From assembly GCF_040760005.1 (NCBI RefSeq), contig NZ_CP099760.1, forward strand, positions 987,501-1,051,500: a stretch of 64,000 bases of DNA. Direction: 5' to 3'. The DNA comes from Pseudomonas sp. stari2 (lineage in GTDB: Bacteria > Pseudomonadota > Gammaproteobacteria > Pseudomonadales > Pseudomonadaceae). Position numbers and translations under genes: made by a program. Shown in pieces: positions 55,204 to 64,000 of the stretch; position 1 is the first letter of the stretch; the number at the start of each line of letters is the position of its first letter. The notes beneath the pieces were generated by a model that saw only the letters and a program-made list of their open reading frames with translations, made no database searches and was not told the DNA's origin.

Positions 55204-57162
55204 ATGATCAACACTCGATTGCGCCTGTCTGGCGCAGCGCTCCCCGGTGTCGGTTTGGCAGGGCTGCTGCAACTCTGCGCAGTCGATGCGGTGCAGGCCG
55301 CCGAGTTCAGCGTGCTGGACAATCAGGTCACCGGCTCGCTCGACACGACCTTGTCCTACGGCCGCCTGTGGCGGGTCCAGGGCCGGGACAAGAACAATGA
55401 TGACGTCAACACCAACGACGGCAATCGCAACTTCGAAACCGGGCTGGTTTCCGAGGTGTACAAGATCACTTCGGAGCTGGAGGCCAACTACCAGAACTAC
55501 GGGATGTTCTTGCGCGGCACCGCGTTCTACGACACTCAGTTGATGGACAAGCGCAACGACTACTACCACAACAACAGCCCGTCGCAGCCGAGCCAGAGTT
55601 ATCCCCAGGACGACCGTTTCACCAGCCAGACCCGCGACATCGCCGGCAGCCGGATCGAAATGCTCGACGCCTACGTTCATGGCAGCTGGGATGTTGCCCA
55701 AATGCCGGTGACGGCGCGGGTAGGGCGTCAGGTGTTCAACTGGGGCGAGGGAATTTTCTATCGCGGCGGGATCAACACCACCAACCCGGTGGACGCCGCC
55801 AAGTACCGCTTGCCCGGCGCTGAAGTCAAGGAAGTGCTGATGCCGGTGGAGGCGGTCAGCTTCAACATCGGCCTGACCGACAACCTGACCATGGAGAGCT
55901 TCTACCAGACCAACTGGAAGGAAACCCGCATCGATCCGGTCGGCACCTTCTACTCGCAGACCGACCTGTTCGCCGACGGCGGCAACACCGCTTACAACAA
56001 CTTCAGCGGCACTGCCCTCGATACGCCGGTGCCGGGGTTCGGCAATGTCATCGGCCTGTACAGCGCATTGGGCAACAACCCGTTGCTCGGCCCGGCGCTG
56101 AAATCCACCGGCCTCTACGCCAACGGCGTGACCCCGACCTATGGCAACACCCTCAAGGTGGCGTCCATCGGCAAGGATTACAACGCACGCAACGACGGTC
56201 AGTTCGGCTTCGCCTTTCGCTACATCGCCGAAGAGCTCAACAGCACCGAGTTCGGGTTGTACATGGTCAACTACCACGCCAAGGAGCCGACCATCGCCGC
56301 CGACCTTGGCGGCTACAAGGGTATCGACATGAATGCCTTGACCAACATGCTCTCCAGCGTGGCCGGCAGTCAGGCCGGGGCCCTCGCCAACGGGCTGGCG
56401 ACTGCCGATGTGATGGGCAACATCCAGGCCCATCGGCGGTATGCCGAAGACATCCGCATGTACGGTTTCAGCTTCAACACCACGCTGGGCAGTGCCTCGG
56501 TGTTCGGTGAGCTGGCCTATCGACCGAATCTGCCCATCGGCATCGCCGCCACCAACGACTTGATCGGCGATCTGGCCAACGGCGCTGCGGCGGCGGTGTC
56601 CGGCAAGGCCATTAACGTCGGCGGGCAAATGGTCACCCTCGACAGCCAGATCAACAACGCCGAGCGGGTGGAGGCGTTCAACACCTCGCTGGGCAGCATC
56701 TACAACTTCGGCCCGACGCTGTCGTTCGACTCGATGTTCGGCATCTTCGAACTGGCCTCCGAGCACCTGCGCGGCAGCAGCCTGCAATACATCGCCTACG
56801 ACGGCAGCACCCGTTACTACGCCGGCACCGGCAACACTTCGTACGTGTCCGGCGGTGATCGCGACGATCAGGTCAACCGAAACTCCTACAGCTACACGGT
56901 GATGTTCAACGGCACCTGGAACGACGTGTACGCCGGGATCAACGTCTCGCCCTACGTCGTCTACAAGGACGACTTCAAGGGCAACAGCTATCAGGCCGGC
57001 AACGCCATCGACGGGCGAAAGGCCTACACGCTGGGCGTCAAGGCCAACTTCCAGAACAAGCTCGAAGCCGAACTGCAGTACACCGAGTTCTGGGGCGGCG
57101 GGCAGAACAACGGCATTCGCGACCGCGACAACGTCGGGTTCAACCTCAAGTATTTCTTGTGA
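55204..57162 (+). CDS. DUF1302 outer-membrane protein
   Basis: A 652-residue protein with a signal peptide ending near AVQAAEF and a long beta-rich body with many Gly, Asn and aromatic residues that ends in FNLKYFL, a typical outer-membrane terminal Phe/Leu strand. VRQVFNWGEGIFYRGGINTTNPVD-type sequence near 180 is the recognisable DUF1302 region. DUF1302 and DUF1329 genes usually pair and are linked to handling of hydrophobic compounds. GGAAGGAGG precedes the ATG. Confidence 0.85.
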   Translation: MINTRLRLSGAALPGVGLAGLLQLCAVDAVQAAEFSVLDNQVTGSLDTTLSYGRLWRVQGRDKNNDDVNTNDGNRNFETGLVSEVYKITSELEANYQNYGMFLRGTAFYDTQLMDKRNDYYHNNSPSQPSQSYPQDDRFTSQTRDIAGSRIEMLDAYVHGSWDVAQMPVTARVGRQVFNWGEGIFYRGGINTTNPVDAAKYRLPGAEVKEVLMPVEAVSFNIGLTDNLTMESFYQTNWKETRIDPVGTFYSQTDLFADGGNTAYNNFSGTALDTPVPGFGNVIGLYSALGNNPLLGPALKSTGLYANGVTPTYGNTLKVASIGKDYNARNDGQFGFAFRYIAEELNSTEFGLYMVNYHAKEPTIAADLGGYKGIDMNALTNMLSSVAGSQAGALANGLATADVMGNIQAHRRYAEDIRMYGFSFNTTLGSASVFGELAYRPNLPIGIAATNDLIGDLANGAAAAVSGKAINVGGQMVTLDSQINNAERVEAFNTSLGSIYNFGPTLSFDSMFGIFELASEHLRGSSLQYIAYDGSTRYYAGTGNTSYVSGGDRDDQVNRNSYSYTVMFNGTWNDVYAGINVSPYVVYKDDFKGNSYQAGNAIDGRKAYTLGVKANFQNKLEAELQYTEFWGGGQNNGIRDRDNVGFNLKYFL

Positions 57163-57194
57163 GTACCACAGGTTTTCTATTTCGGAGAACGAAC

Positions 57195-58568
57195 ATGTTT
57201 CACACTTCACGATTGACCAAAACCACGCTGGCGCTCGTCCTCGGCCTGGCCACCGGCAGTGCACTGGCGGCCATCTCGCCCCAGCAAGCCGAACAACTGA
57301 AAACCTCGCTCACCCCCATGGGTGCCGAGCGCGCCGGCAATGCTGCCGGCACCATCCCGGCCTGGACCGGCGGCATCACCCAGGCCCCGGCGGGCTACAA
57401 ACCCGGCCAGCATCACCCCGATCCGTACGCGTCGGACAAACCGCTGTTCACCATCAGCAAGGCCAATCTCGACCAGTACAAGGCGCATCTCACACCGGGA
57501 CAGATTGCCCTGTTCAACAGCTACCCCGACACCTTCCAGATGCCGGTCTATCCTTCGCGCCGATCCGGCTCGGCACCGCAGTGGCTGTATGACAACACCC
57601 TGAAGAATGCGACCTCGGCCAAACTGCTGGAGGGTGGCAGCGGGTTCGCCGATGCCTATGGCGGCGTGCCGTTTCCGGTGCCCAAGGACGGGGTCGAAGT
57701 GCTGTGGAATCACATCACTCGCTATCGCGGCATCTACGTCGTTCGCCGAGCTTCCGAAGCACCGGTGCAACGCAACGGCAGCTTCGCGCTGGTGACCTCG
57801 CAGCAGGAAGGTTTCTTCAACTACTACCGCCCGGGCGGCCAGTTCGCCGACCTGAAAAACATCCTGTTCTACTACCTCGCCTTCGTGAAAAGCCCGGCCC
57901 GCCTCGCCGGTGGTGCCGCGCTGGTGCACGAGACACTGGACCAGCTCAAGGACGCCCGCCAGGCCTGGATCTATGACGCCGGCCAACGCCGCGTCCGCCG
58001 CGCACCGAACCTCGCCTACGACACGCCGATCGCCTCCTCCGATGGCCTGCGCACCGCAGACGACACCGACCTGTTCAACGGCTCGCCGGACCGCTTCGAC
58101 TGGAAGCTCAAGGGCAAGCAGGAAATCTACATCCCCTACAACAACTACAAAGTCGGCAGCCCCGACGTCAAATACGCCCAACTGCTCACCCCCGGCCACC
58201 TCAACCCGCATTACACCCGCTACGAACTGCACCGGGTCTGGGTGGTGGAAGGCACGCTCAAGCCGGGCGCGCGGCATGTCTATTCCAAGCGAGTGCTGTT
58301 TCTGGATGAAGACAGCTGGGGCGCCGCGCTGGTGGACCAGTACGACGGGCGAGGGGAGTTGTGGCGCGTATCGATGGCCTACCTGAAAAACTTCTACGAC
58401 CTGCCCACCACCTGGAGCGCACTCGACGTCTTCCACGACTTGCAGGCCCGCCGGTACTACGTGCAGAACCTGGATAACGAAGAAGCCTCCACCGTCGACT
58501 TCTCGCAACCGGTGCCGGAAGATTCGTATTTCATGCCGTCGGCGTTGCGGCAGCGGGGGACTCGGTGA
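57195..58568 (+). CDS. DUF1329 periplasmic protein
   Basis: A 457-residue protein with signal peptide (LALVLGLATGSALAA) and the DUF1329 pattern: GTIPAWTGGITQAPAGY, PYASDKPLFTISKANLDQYKAHLTPGQIALF, and RYELHRVWVVEGTLKPGARHVYSKRVLFLDEDSWG. The fold is related to lipoprotein-sorting LolA/LppX proteins, which suggests a lipid carrier in the periplasm. It is the partner of the DUF1302 gene 32 bp upstream and closes the operon. Confidence 0.87.
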   Translation: MFHTSRLTKTTLALVLGLATGSALAAISPQQAEQLKTSLTPMGAERAGNAAGTIPAWTGGITQAPAGYKPGQHHPDPYASDKPLFTISKANLDQYKAHLTPGQIALFNSYPDTFQMPVYPSRRSGSAPQWLYDNTLKNATSAKLLEGGSGFADAYGGVPFPVPKDGVEVLWNHITRYRGIYVVRRASEAPVQRNGSFALVTSQQEGFFNYYRPGGQFADLKNILFYYLAFVKSPARLAGGAALVHETLDQLKDARQAWIYDAGQRRVRRAPNLAYDTPIASSDGLRTADDTDLFNGSPDRFDWKLKGKQEIYIPYNNYKVGSPDVKYAQLLTPGHLNPHYTRYELHRVWVVEGTLKPGARHVYSKRVLFLDEDSWGAALVDQYDGRGELWRVSMAYLKNFYDLPTTWSALDVFHDLQARRYYVQNLDNEEASTVDFSQPVPEDSYFMPSALRQRGTR

Positions 58569-58660
58569 GCTGTAATCCGTTTCTTCTAAAGAGCAGGCAG
58601 AGGTTTTCGAGTTGGTTTGTTAGTCTGGGATCACTCATTTCACGGATTGCAGGAAGCCCG

Positions 58661-58888
58661 ATGAATAGCATCACTATTCGACTCGACGAGCAGATGACAG
58701 AGCAACTGCGTATCGCTGCCGCCCAAAACGGCCATTCCATGGAGGACGAAGCGCGGCAGACTCTGGAGAACGCGTTGGCTACGGTTGATCGAGCTGGCGG
58801 GTTAGGTACTCGGATACACAATCGATTCGGCGCCATGGGTGGCGTCGAGCTCGATCTGCCATCACGTTCAGAAAACCTCAGCGGCTGA
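58661..58888 (+). CDS. Arc/FitA-type antitoxin, no toxin partner
   Basis: A 75-residue ribbon-helix-helix protein: ITIRLDEQMTEQLRIAAAQNGHSMEDEARQTLENAL is the FitA/StbC N-terminal fold. These repress their own operon and neutralise a PIN-domain toxin normally encoded directly downstream. Here a terminator follows 15 bp after the stop and no PIN-domain frame exists. ATG 58661 follows AGGAAG. It may be a solitary regulator or the remnant of a toxin-antitoxin pair. Confidence 0.8.
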   Translation: MNSITIRLDEQMTEQLRIAAAQNGHSMEDEARQTLENALATVDRAGGLGTRIHNRFGAMGGVELDLPSRSENLSG

Positions 58889-58902
58889 TAAACACCGCTC
58901 AC

Positions 58903-58949
58903 AAAAAGCCCGCCGCCACACTAAAACCAGTGTGGCGGCGGGCTTTTTA
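58903..58949. terminator. Bidirectional terminator
   Basis: AAAAAGCCCGCCGCCACAC-taaaacca-GTGTGGCGGCGGGCTTTTT. Strong stem with A and T runs at both ends, suited to both the antitoxin gene and the convergent DUF6124 gene. Confidence 0.93.
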
Positions 58950-58996
58950 CAGGGTGCAAAAAAATGGCGAGTGCACCGCACTCGCCACCTCCCGCA

Positions 58997-59380
58997 TCAA
59001 TCCGTCGGTACGACCTTGTCCAGCGCACGGTTAACAGCCATTTCGGCGATCATCACGATTTGGGCGATGCCTTGCAGAGTCTTGCGGTGGCTGCCCTCGA
59101 CCAGTGCCACATGATTGTTGAGCATGACGGTGGCGGAGCCGAGGGATTCGCTGGCGTCCACCAGCAGGGATTCGGTGTCGGCTTCGGGGTGGGCCTGATA
59201 GAGGGTGTTGGGTTTGTAGGGCGCGGCCATGATGTGGGCGCTGAGTGGGCCCAGGTGATAATCGAGGGCGCGTTCGGCGGCTTCGTTGAAACGTTTCGAG
59301 CCGGGGCATTCGTAGGGGGATGCTGGATCCGGGAGGGTTGTGGGTTCGGTGAGCGGTGGGTTTGGCGTTACTTTGAACAT
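58997..59380 (-). CDS. DUF6124-family hypothetical protein
   Basis: A 127-residue protein that begins MFKVTPNPPLTEP and has ERALDYHLGP and a helical C-terminal half (LLVDASESLGSATVMLNNHVALVEGSHRKTLQGIAQIVMIAEMAVNRAL). This pattern belongs to a small family that I know mainly from Pseudomonas (DUF6124); it has no known function. There is no signal peptide or membrane helix. Confidence 0.8.
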   Translation of the reverse strand: MFKVTPNPPLTEPTTLPDPASPYECPGSKRFNEAAERALDYHLGPLSAHIMAAPYKPNTLYQAHPEADTESLLVDASESLGSATVMLNNHVALVEGSHRKTLQGIAQIVMIAEMAVNRALDKVVPTD

Positions 59381-59787
59381 GGATGTTTACCTTTTATGAG
59401 GCTGCATCCATTTCGCCGCTAAGCAAAAGGGAGGCAGCTGTGCGCAAGTTAGCGGACCGGTAAGCATCCAAACCCGGTGCATCCGAAGATGCCATGCGCA
59501 CAGCCACCATCAAGTGCAGGCGAGTGCCTGACTGGATCGTACCTGTACAACCGAGGATACAACCGAACCGCTAAGCTCGATCACTGGAAATCAGTGACGC
59601 AATCAAATTACGCAGCCAGTCCAAGGCGCACAAGCCGGCGGATTCTGGCGTAGCCGTAGGCAACGGCGCAAGGTTTTGTGGGCTTCGGGACGTATCACGG
59701 CGTGTCCTTAAACACCGCTGACCAAGCGTGTGTAATTGCGATTCAGAACCCGTCATCCAATTCCTGAACATGGCAATTTCAGGACAA
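59381..59787. other. Intergenic stretch without a clear gene
   Basis: About 400 bases between the DUF6124 start and the chemoreceptor terminator. Short open frames here lack ribosome sites or coding character. I see no repeat or RNA gene. Confidence 0.5.
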
Positions 59788-59820
59788 AAAAGAAGGGCAG
59801 CTTTTCAGCTGCCCTTCTTT
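59788..59820 (-). terminator. Chemoreceptor gene terminator
   Basis: AAAGAAGGGCAGC-ttttca-GCTGCCCTTCTTT; read leftward, the A-rich plus-strand side gives the U run after the chemoreceptor stop. Confidence 0.88.
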
Positions 59821-59845
59821 GTACATCGGCTTTCGTGTGCAGGTT

Positions 59846-61765
59846 TTACACGCGGAAATGGCTCACCATCTGCTGCAACTGCCCACCCAGCCGCGCCAGT
59901 TCCACGCTGGACTTGGCCGTCTCATCACTCGCCGCCGCCGTCTGTTCCGACACGTCGCGGACGTTGATGATGCTGCGGCTGATTTCTTCGGCCACGGCGC
60001 TTTGTTGTTCGGCGGCTGCGGCGATCTGCTGGTTCATCGACTGGATGTTCGACACCGTGCGGGTGATGTTTTCCAGGGAGTCGCCGGCCTTGCGGGTCAG
60101 GGCGACGCTGCTGTCGGTCAGGGCGCGGCTGTTGTTCATCACGGCGGAAACCTGTTGCGTGCCGTTCTGCAGGCCGGCCACCAGGCCTTCGATTTCTTCG
60201 GTGGATTTCTGGGTGCGCTGGGCCAGGCCACGGACTTCGTCGGCGACCACGGCAAAACCGCGACCGGCCTCACCGGCACGGGCGGCTTCGATGGCGGCGT
60301 TGAGGGCCAGCAGGTTGGTCTGTTCGGCCACGGCCTTGATCACGTCCATGACGCTGCCGATCTTGTCGCTTTCCTGTTGCAGCACGCTCATGGCTTCGGT
60401 GGAACGCACCACTTCGCTGGCCAGACGCTCGATCTGGGCGATGGCTTCGTTCACCACTTTGTCGCCTTCGCGGGCTTCGCCGTCAGCGGCGGCTGCGGCT
60501 TGCGAGGCTTCTTCGGCGTTGCGCGCGACTTCCTGCACGGTGGCGGTCATCTCGTGCATGGCGGTGGCGACCTGATCGGTCTCGACCTTCTGGCTGTTCA
60601 CGCCGGCGCTGGTCTGCTCGGTCACGGCCGACAGTTCTTCGGCGGCGCTGGCGATCTGGGTCACGCCGTCGCGGATGCCGCTGATCAGGTCGCGCAGGGT
60701 CACGCCCATGCGCGCGATGCCTTGTTGCAGCACACCGAGTTCGTCGCGGCGGGTGACGATCACGTTGTGGCTCAGGTCGCCGCTGGCGATGCGGTCGACC
60801 ACGGCCATGGTTTCCTGCAGCGGACGGGTGATCTGACGGGTGATGATGAACGCCGCAATGACGCCCACCAGCAACGCCAGCAGAGTGCTGATCAGTTGCA
60901 GGGTGCGGGCCTGTGCGCTTTCGATGTCACGACGGTCGAGCTGGATCTGATACAGCTGCTCGCTCAGGGTCACGATGGTAGCGCCCTGATCGGTCATTTC
61001 CTTGCGCGCCTGCACCGCTTCGCTGTTGGCGTTCTTGAACGCCTGCAAGGCACTGCGGTAATTGGTCAGCGCGGTTTCCAGCTGACGCAGGGTGTCTTGC
61101 TGCGAACTGGCGAAATGCACGTTCAGTTGCTTGAGGCTGGCGATGGCCACGTCCAGCTGGCCGACGGCTTTTTGCTCGGTCTCGGCGTTGGTGGTGGCGG
61201 TGTAGCCGCGCACTTCGTAGCGCGCCAGGATGAAAGCTTCCTTGGCAGCGGTGATGGCCTGGAATTGCTCGAAACGCTGCTCGCTCATGTCCATCTGCTG
61301 GACGCGGGTGCTGATCGATTCGATCAGGTTGTACGCGGTCTCGGCATTGGTGGCCATGGTGTCACGTGCCGTGTTGCCGGTGCGGTAGGCATTGCGCATC
61401 TTGTTCAGGGACGTCTGGTATTCGGCGATGGTCGCCGCCTGCTCCTTGAGCAGTTTGACGTTCTCGGGGCTCTTGAAGCTGCCGATCAGTTTTTGCTGTT
61501 GTGCAGCGAATCCGTCGAGGGTGGTCTGCACGTTCTGCGCGGCGGTTTCATCGCCGTTGGTCAGCATGTATTGCAGGCGCACCACACGCAGCTTGGTCAG
61601 GCCGGCGTTCAGCTGGGTGATGTCGCTCATCCAGTTGCTGCGGTCAATCAGGCCGCCGAGGCTGGTCCAGCCGGTCAGGGCAAGGATGCAGGTCAGGGCC
61701 AGGACGAGACCGAAACCCAGCCCCAGTTTGAGGTTCACGCTGATGTTGCCGAACCAGCTATTCAT
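59846..61765 (-). CDS. Methyl-accepting chemotaxis protein, HBM sensor type (McpS-like)
   Basis: A 639-residue chemoreceptor. Membrane helix 1 is near 12-32, the periplasmic all-helical sensor is about 33-280 (length and pattern fit the helical bimodular domain of McpS), helix 2 near 290-310, then HAMP. The signalling domain has the highly conserved tip [37 protein letters not shown]. McpS of P. putida responds to TCA-cycle acids; this receptor's ligand cannot be read. ATG 61765 is used because GGAGGA lies six bases before it. Confidence 0.9.
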   Translation of the reverse strand: MNSWFGNISVNLKLGLGFGLVLALTCILALTGWTSLGGLIDRSNWMSDITQLNAGLTKLRVVRLQYMLTNGDETAAQNVQTTLDGFAAQQQKLIGSFKSPENVKLLKEQAATIAEYQTSLNKMRNAYRTGNTARDTMATNAETAYNLIESISTRVQQMDMSEQRFEQFQAITAAKEAFILARYEVRGYTATTNAETEQKAVGQLDVAIASLKQLNVHFASSQQDTLRQLETALTNYRSALQAFKNANSEAVQARKEMTDQGATIVTLSEQLYQIQLDRRDIESAQARTLQLISTLLALLVGVIAAFIITRQITRPLQETMAVVDRIASGDLSHNVIVTRRDELGVLQQGIARMGVTLRDLISGIRDGVTQIASAAEELSAVTEQTSAGVNSQKVETDQVATAMHEMTATVQEVARNAEEASQAAAAADGEAREGDKVVNEAIAQIERLASEVVRSTEAMSVLQQESDKIGSVMDVIKAVAEQTNLLALNAAIEAARAGEAGRGFAVVADEVRGLAQRTQKSTEEIEGLVAGLQNGTQQVSAVMNNSRALTDSSVALTRKAGDSLENITRTVSNIQSMNQQIAAAAEQQSAVAEEISRSIINVRDVSEQTAAASDETAKSSVELARLGGQLQQMVSHFRV

Positions 61766-62019
61766 CACAATTCCTCCAGAAAACGTTGTGCGTCTTGATC
61801 GTCGGTCAGGCTGGAAGATTGTTGTTCTTTTGAGCCAGCAAGGGTGTAAGCAGGACTGTATCGGCCGCGAATCCGAGAGCTGAAAGGATTTTGTCCGACG
61901 GAATTTGTAACAAGGGATCCCAAGACTTTTTTCACATGACTTTCACTGGCTGCCCACGGGGGCCTCTGTACCTTCGCCGGATCAAATGACAGTGCTGCGA
62001 CCTGGCGAGGCGGATTTTT

Positions 62020-62691
62020 GTGGAATTGAGACTGAGTCTGTTCGGCGTCAAACGCTCGATCGACCTGAGCGGTTTGGCCCGTTATCGGAACGCCGGGGTT
62101 GTCCTGGCGACCTTGGCGCTGGTGGTGCCATTGACCCTGTGGCTGCTTGCCCCGGCGGCGGTGCCTGATCTGGCCCACGGCAATGTGGCCGGCGCGCAGG
62201 CGTTGGCGGCCGGTTGGGCCAAGGGCGACATGATCGTGCTGGTACGTCATGTCGAGCGCTGCGATCACTCTCCGGCGCCATGCCTGAGCGGCAATGACGG
62301 CATCACCGACCGTTCGCGCAGTGTCGCGGTCGCCGTCGGCGCACAGTTCGAGCACCTGGGCCTGAACCATGCCGACATCTACAACAGCCCGATGACCCGC
62401 ACCGTGCAGACTGCCGGTTATATGTTCAACCACGCGACGACCGGCGAAGACTGGCTGATCAGCTGCAAGGGCCGCATGTTGCAGGATGCGCTCGCGCACA
62501 AGGTCCCGGGGCGCAACCTGATCCTGGTCACCCACAGCGAATGCATGGCGCAGCTGGAAAAAGACCTCAAGGTGCCGACCTCGACCCTCGGTTATGGATC
62601 CTCACTGTTCGTTTCCGCTGCCAACCCGGCGGCTCCCAAAATGCTCGGCTTCATTGAAGCCTCCGATTGGCGCACGGTGACCACCCGATGA
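62020..62691 (+). CDS. Histidine phosphatase-superfamily protein (PmrG/Ais-like)
   Basis: A 223-residue membrane-anchored phosphatase. One hydrophobic helix at about 27-47 precedes the RHG-type catalytic segment IVLVRHVERCDHS (His nucleophile). NSPMTRTVQTAG supplies the second Arg, and LVTHSECM the second His. PmrG/Ais-type members remove heptose phosphate in LPS. GTG 62020 is the start. The stop overlaps the PAP2 gene (ATGA). Confidence 0.83.
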   Translation: MELRLSLFGVKRSIDLSGLARYRNAGVVLATLALVVPLTLWLLAPAAVPDLAHGNVAGAQALAAGWAKGDMIVLVRHVERCDHSPAPCLSGNDGITDRSRSVAVAVGAQFEHLGLNHADIYNSPMTRTVQTAGYMFNHATTGEDWLISCKGRMLQDALAHKVPGRNLILVTHSECMAQLEKDLKVPTSTLGYGSSLFVSAANPAAPKMLGFIEASDWRTVTTR

Positions 62692-63509
62692 GTTCTCGCT
62701 TTTACGCTTACAACGTTGGCATTCCGCTGTTTTGTGCTGCTGTGGTGTTTCTGATGTTCGATATGACAAACATCGACATTGCCTTCAGCAACCTGCTGTT
62801 CGATCCGCTGACCCACACCTTCCCGCTCGACAAGATTCATTTCTTCGAAAAACTGACCCACAAGTGGGCGCGGATCATTCCGAACTGGACCGCTGAAATT
62901 GCCTTGATCGGCGCGATGCTGTCGGTGGTCTGGCCGCTGGTCAATCCGCAGAAGCGCCCGCGTCTCGGCGAGTTTCTGGAGCGCTGTAAAGTGGCTCCGG
63001 TGCTGCGTTTTGCCGCTGACCATCGGCGGGATTTTCTGTTTGTGGTGGTGGCCTTCGCGGTGTGTACCGGCGTGATTCACTTCCTCAAGGCCCACACCAG
63101 CGTTTACTGCCCGATCGAGACGACGCTGTACGGCGGCAAGATGGCCCACATCGAGTGGTACAACAATTTCCAGCTGTTCCATGAAGCCGGCGACGGTCGT
63201 TGCTGGCCGGGCGGACATGCCTCCGGCGGCTTCACCATGCTGGCGCTGTATTTTGTCGCGCGGCGTTATCAGTGGCGCTTCTCCAGCGCCTTGTTGTGGG
63301 GCTCGCTGCTGCTCGGTTTCGTCTACGGCACCACACGCGTCCTGCAGGGCTGGCACTACATGTCCCACACGTTCTGGGCCGGTATCTTCGTGTGGCTGGC
63401 GTGTTTGCTGACGGCGCTGGCGTTCTATGGTCGGGCTCGACTGGAGTTGCCGGTGTTGAGCAAGCGTGAGCGACAGGTGTTCAGTGCACAGCCTGAGGCT
63501 GCTCTCTGA
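62688..63509 (+). CDS. PAP2-family membrane phosphatase
   Basis: A 273-residue integral membrane phosphatase. Motif 2 reads CWPGGHASGGF (usual PSGH). Motif 3 reads TRVLQGWHYMSHTFW, with His where many PAP2 enzymes have Asp, as in the QGAHFLSH subgroup. It likely acts on a lipid phosphate such as lipid A or undecaprenyl pyrophosphate. It is translationally coupled to the histidine phosphatase. Confidence 0.86.
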   Translation: MSSRFYAYNVGIPLFCAAVVFLMFDMTNIDIAFSNLLFDPLTHTFPLDKIHFFEKLTHKWARIIPNWTAEIALIGAMLSVVWPLVNPQKRPRLGEFLERCKVAPVLRFAADHRRDFLFVVVAFAVCTGVIHFLKAHTSVYCPIETTLYGGKMAHIEWYNNFQLFHEAGDGRCWPGGHASGGFTMLALYFVARRYQWRFSSALLWGSLLLGFVYGTTRVLQGWHYMSHTFWAGIFVWLACLLTALAFYGRARLELPVLSKRERQVFSAQPEAAL

Positions 63510-63527
63510 AGCGTCGCGATTGAAATG

Positions 63528-63557
63528 AAAAACCCGCCCTCACCGGCGGGTTTTTCG
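63528..63557. terminator. Terminator between PAP2 and the ArnT-like gene
   Basis: AAAAACCCGCC-ctcacc-GGCGGGTTTTT, with T or A runs on both sides, serves convergent genes. Confidence 0.9.
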
Positions 63558-63573
63558 TTTGTGCATCGCTGTA

Positions 63574-64000
63574 TCAATAGCCTACGAAGTAGTACGCCTG
63601 GCGCCCGACCATCATGGTCTTGAGCACTTTCAACGGGGCGACGGGCTCGCTGTCCCCCGACATTACCGCGATGTTCGAAGGCGAGGCACTGAGGTAATCC
63701 TTCAGTTGCGCATCGGTGTCCAGGCCCTTGAGGACGCTCTGGGTGTAGAACACGCTGGCGCCGCCAACCCGTTCGTTGGCCTGGAACAGCGCGACCTGAT
63801 GGCCGCTGGCTTGCAGGGACTGGATGTGTTCGGTCAGTGGCAGGAACGACAATTCCTTGTCCGCCTTCGGCAGTGCCCATTGTGCGGCGCCGAGATAGCT
63901 GGCGATCACCACGGTCAGGATACCGGCCGCCAATGCCTGACGATGACGGGCGATCCATCCTACAAAACCGCTGTTACGGTCCTTCAACCTGTCGAACAGT
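63574..64000 (-). CDS. Probable ArnT-like glycosyltransferase, C-terminal part
   Basis: The frame stays open through the right edge (LFDRLKDRNSG reads into it), so only the last 141 or so residues are visible. They contain one membrane helix (ALAAGILTVVIASYLGAA) and a soluble periplasmic tail (EHIQSLQASGHQVALFQANERVGGASVFYTQSVL, ending AYYFVGY). This matches the C-terminal domain of ArnT/GT39-type membrane glycosyltransferases. The catalytic part is outside the window, so the call is tentative. Confidence 0.55.
   Translation of the reverse strand, partial: LFDRLKDRNSGFVGWIARHRQALAAGILTVVIASYLGAAQWALPKADKELSFLPLTEHIQSLQASGHQVALFQANERVGGASVFYTQSVLKGLDTDAQLKDYLSASPSNIAVMSGDSEPVAPLKVLKTMMVGRQAYYFVGY

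Noticed and set aside
53743..57264. Very long open frame on the minus strand opposite the phospholipase-like and DUF1302 genes
   Set aside because: It is an antisense shadow caused by high GC and codon bias. It has low-complexity composition, no ribosome site and no recognisable domain, and the plus-strand genes carry signal peptides and family motifs.
59819..61798. Long plus-strand open frame opposite the chemoreceptor gene
   Set aside because: The composition is Gly/His-rich and repetitive, a mirror of the Ala-rich coiled-coil receptor; no real protein features.

Overview
The window looks like a chromosomal segment of a fluorescent-type Pseudomonas. The supporting evidence is the rRNA sequence, the recC-recB-recD gene order, an mmsAB operon, a yfiRNB c-di-GMP module, a DUF6124-type protein that I know mainly from Pseudomonas, GTGGGAGC...GCTCCCAC REP-like dyads and an evenly high GC content. 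Nothing marks a plasmid, prophage, transposon, CRISPR array or tRNA. All assignments come from reading the sequence; no database search was run.

Layout. Positions 1-840 hold the 3' end of a 23S rRNA gene, a 5S rRNA gene and their terminator. Then come recC, recB and recD (947-10190), coupled by 4-base overlaps, and yfiR-yfiN-yfiB (10310-12650), a periplasmic-inner membrane-outer membrane control unit for cyclic-di-GMP. A LysR regulator diverges from mmsA-mmsB (valine and 3-hydroxyisobutyrate catabolism), followed by a small cupin gene.

The most unusual part is 16.8-35.2 kb. It holds an acetyltransferase with two left-handed beta-helix domains, a GT-B glycosyltransferase, a two-domain alpha/alpha-toroid protein with prenyltransferase-type repeats, rmlB, rmlA, a luciferase-like monooxygenase, a 6PGDH-fold reductase, an acyl-CoA-dehydrogenase-fold flavin monooxygenase, a MexHI-OpmD-like RND tripartite pump, an ArsR-type regulator, a chorismate-lyase (UbiC-like) protein, a LysR-type protein reduced to its DNA-binding domain, and a flavin reductase. 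Three intergenic promoters here carry nearly the same 20-bp dyad (TGTACGnCTGTAnACGTACA-like) placed between -35 and -10 elements, and a fourth degenerate copy lies before the first gene. I read this as one co-regulated and probably undescribed pathway that makes, decorates and exports an aromatic or glycosylated compound. The product and the regulator are unknown.

From 35.2 to 41.1 kb lie stress and quinone genes: a MerR regulator with an NAD(P)H:quinone oxidoreductase, a LysR regulator divergent from a TauE/SafE permease, an ABM monooxygenase, an MdaB-like quinone reductase, another LysR regulator and an SDR. From 41.3 to 47.2 kb is a second small-molecule-like set: NodU/TobZ-type carbamoyltransferase, MFS transporter, HAD phosphatase, DUF218/YdcF-like protein and D-aminoacylase. 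A VOC protein follows.

From 47.7 to 58.6 kb an AraC regulator diverges from a lipid-catabolism-like set: alkyl-DHAP-synthase-like flavoprotein, GlpD-like dehydrogenase, FGGY kinase, secreted phospholipase-C-like protein, DUF1302 and DUF1329 proteins. This could be a route for an ether lipid or glycerophospholipid. The rest holds an orphan Arc/FitA-type antitoxin, a DUF6124 protein, an HBM-type chemoreceptor (McpS-like), a histidine phosphatase overlapping a PAP2 phosphatase, and the C-terminal part of a probable ArnT-like membrane protein cut by the window edge.
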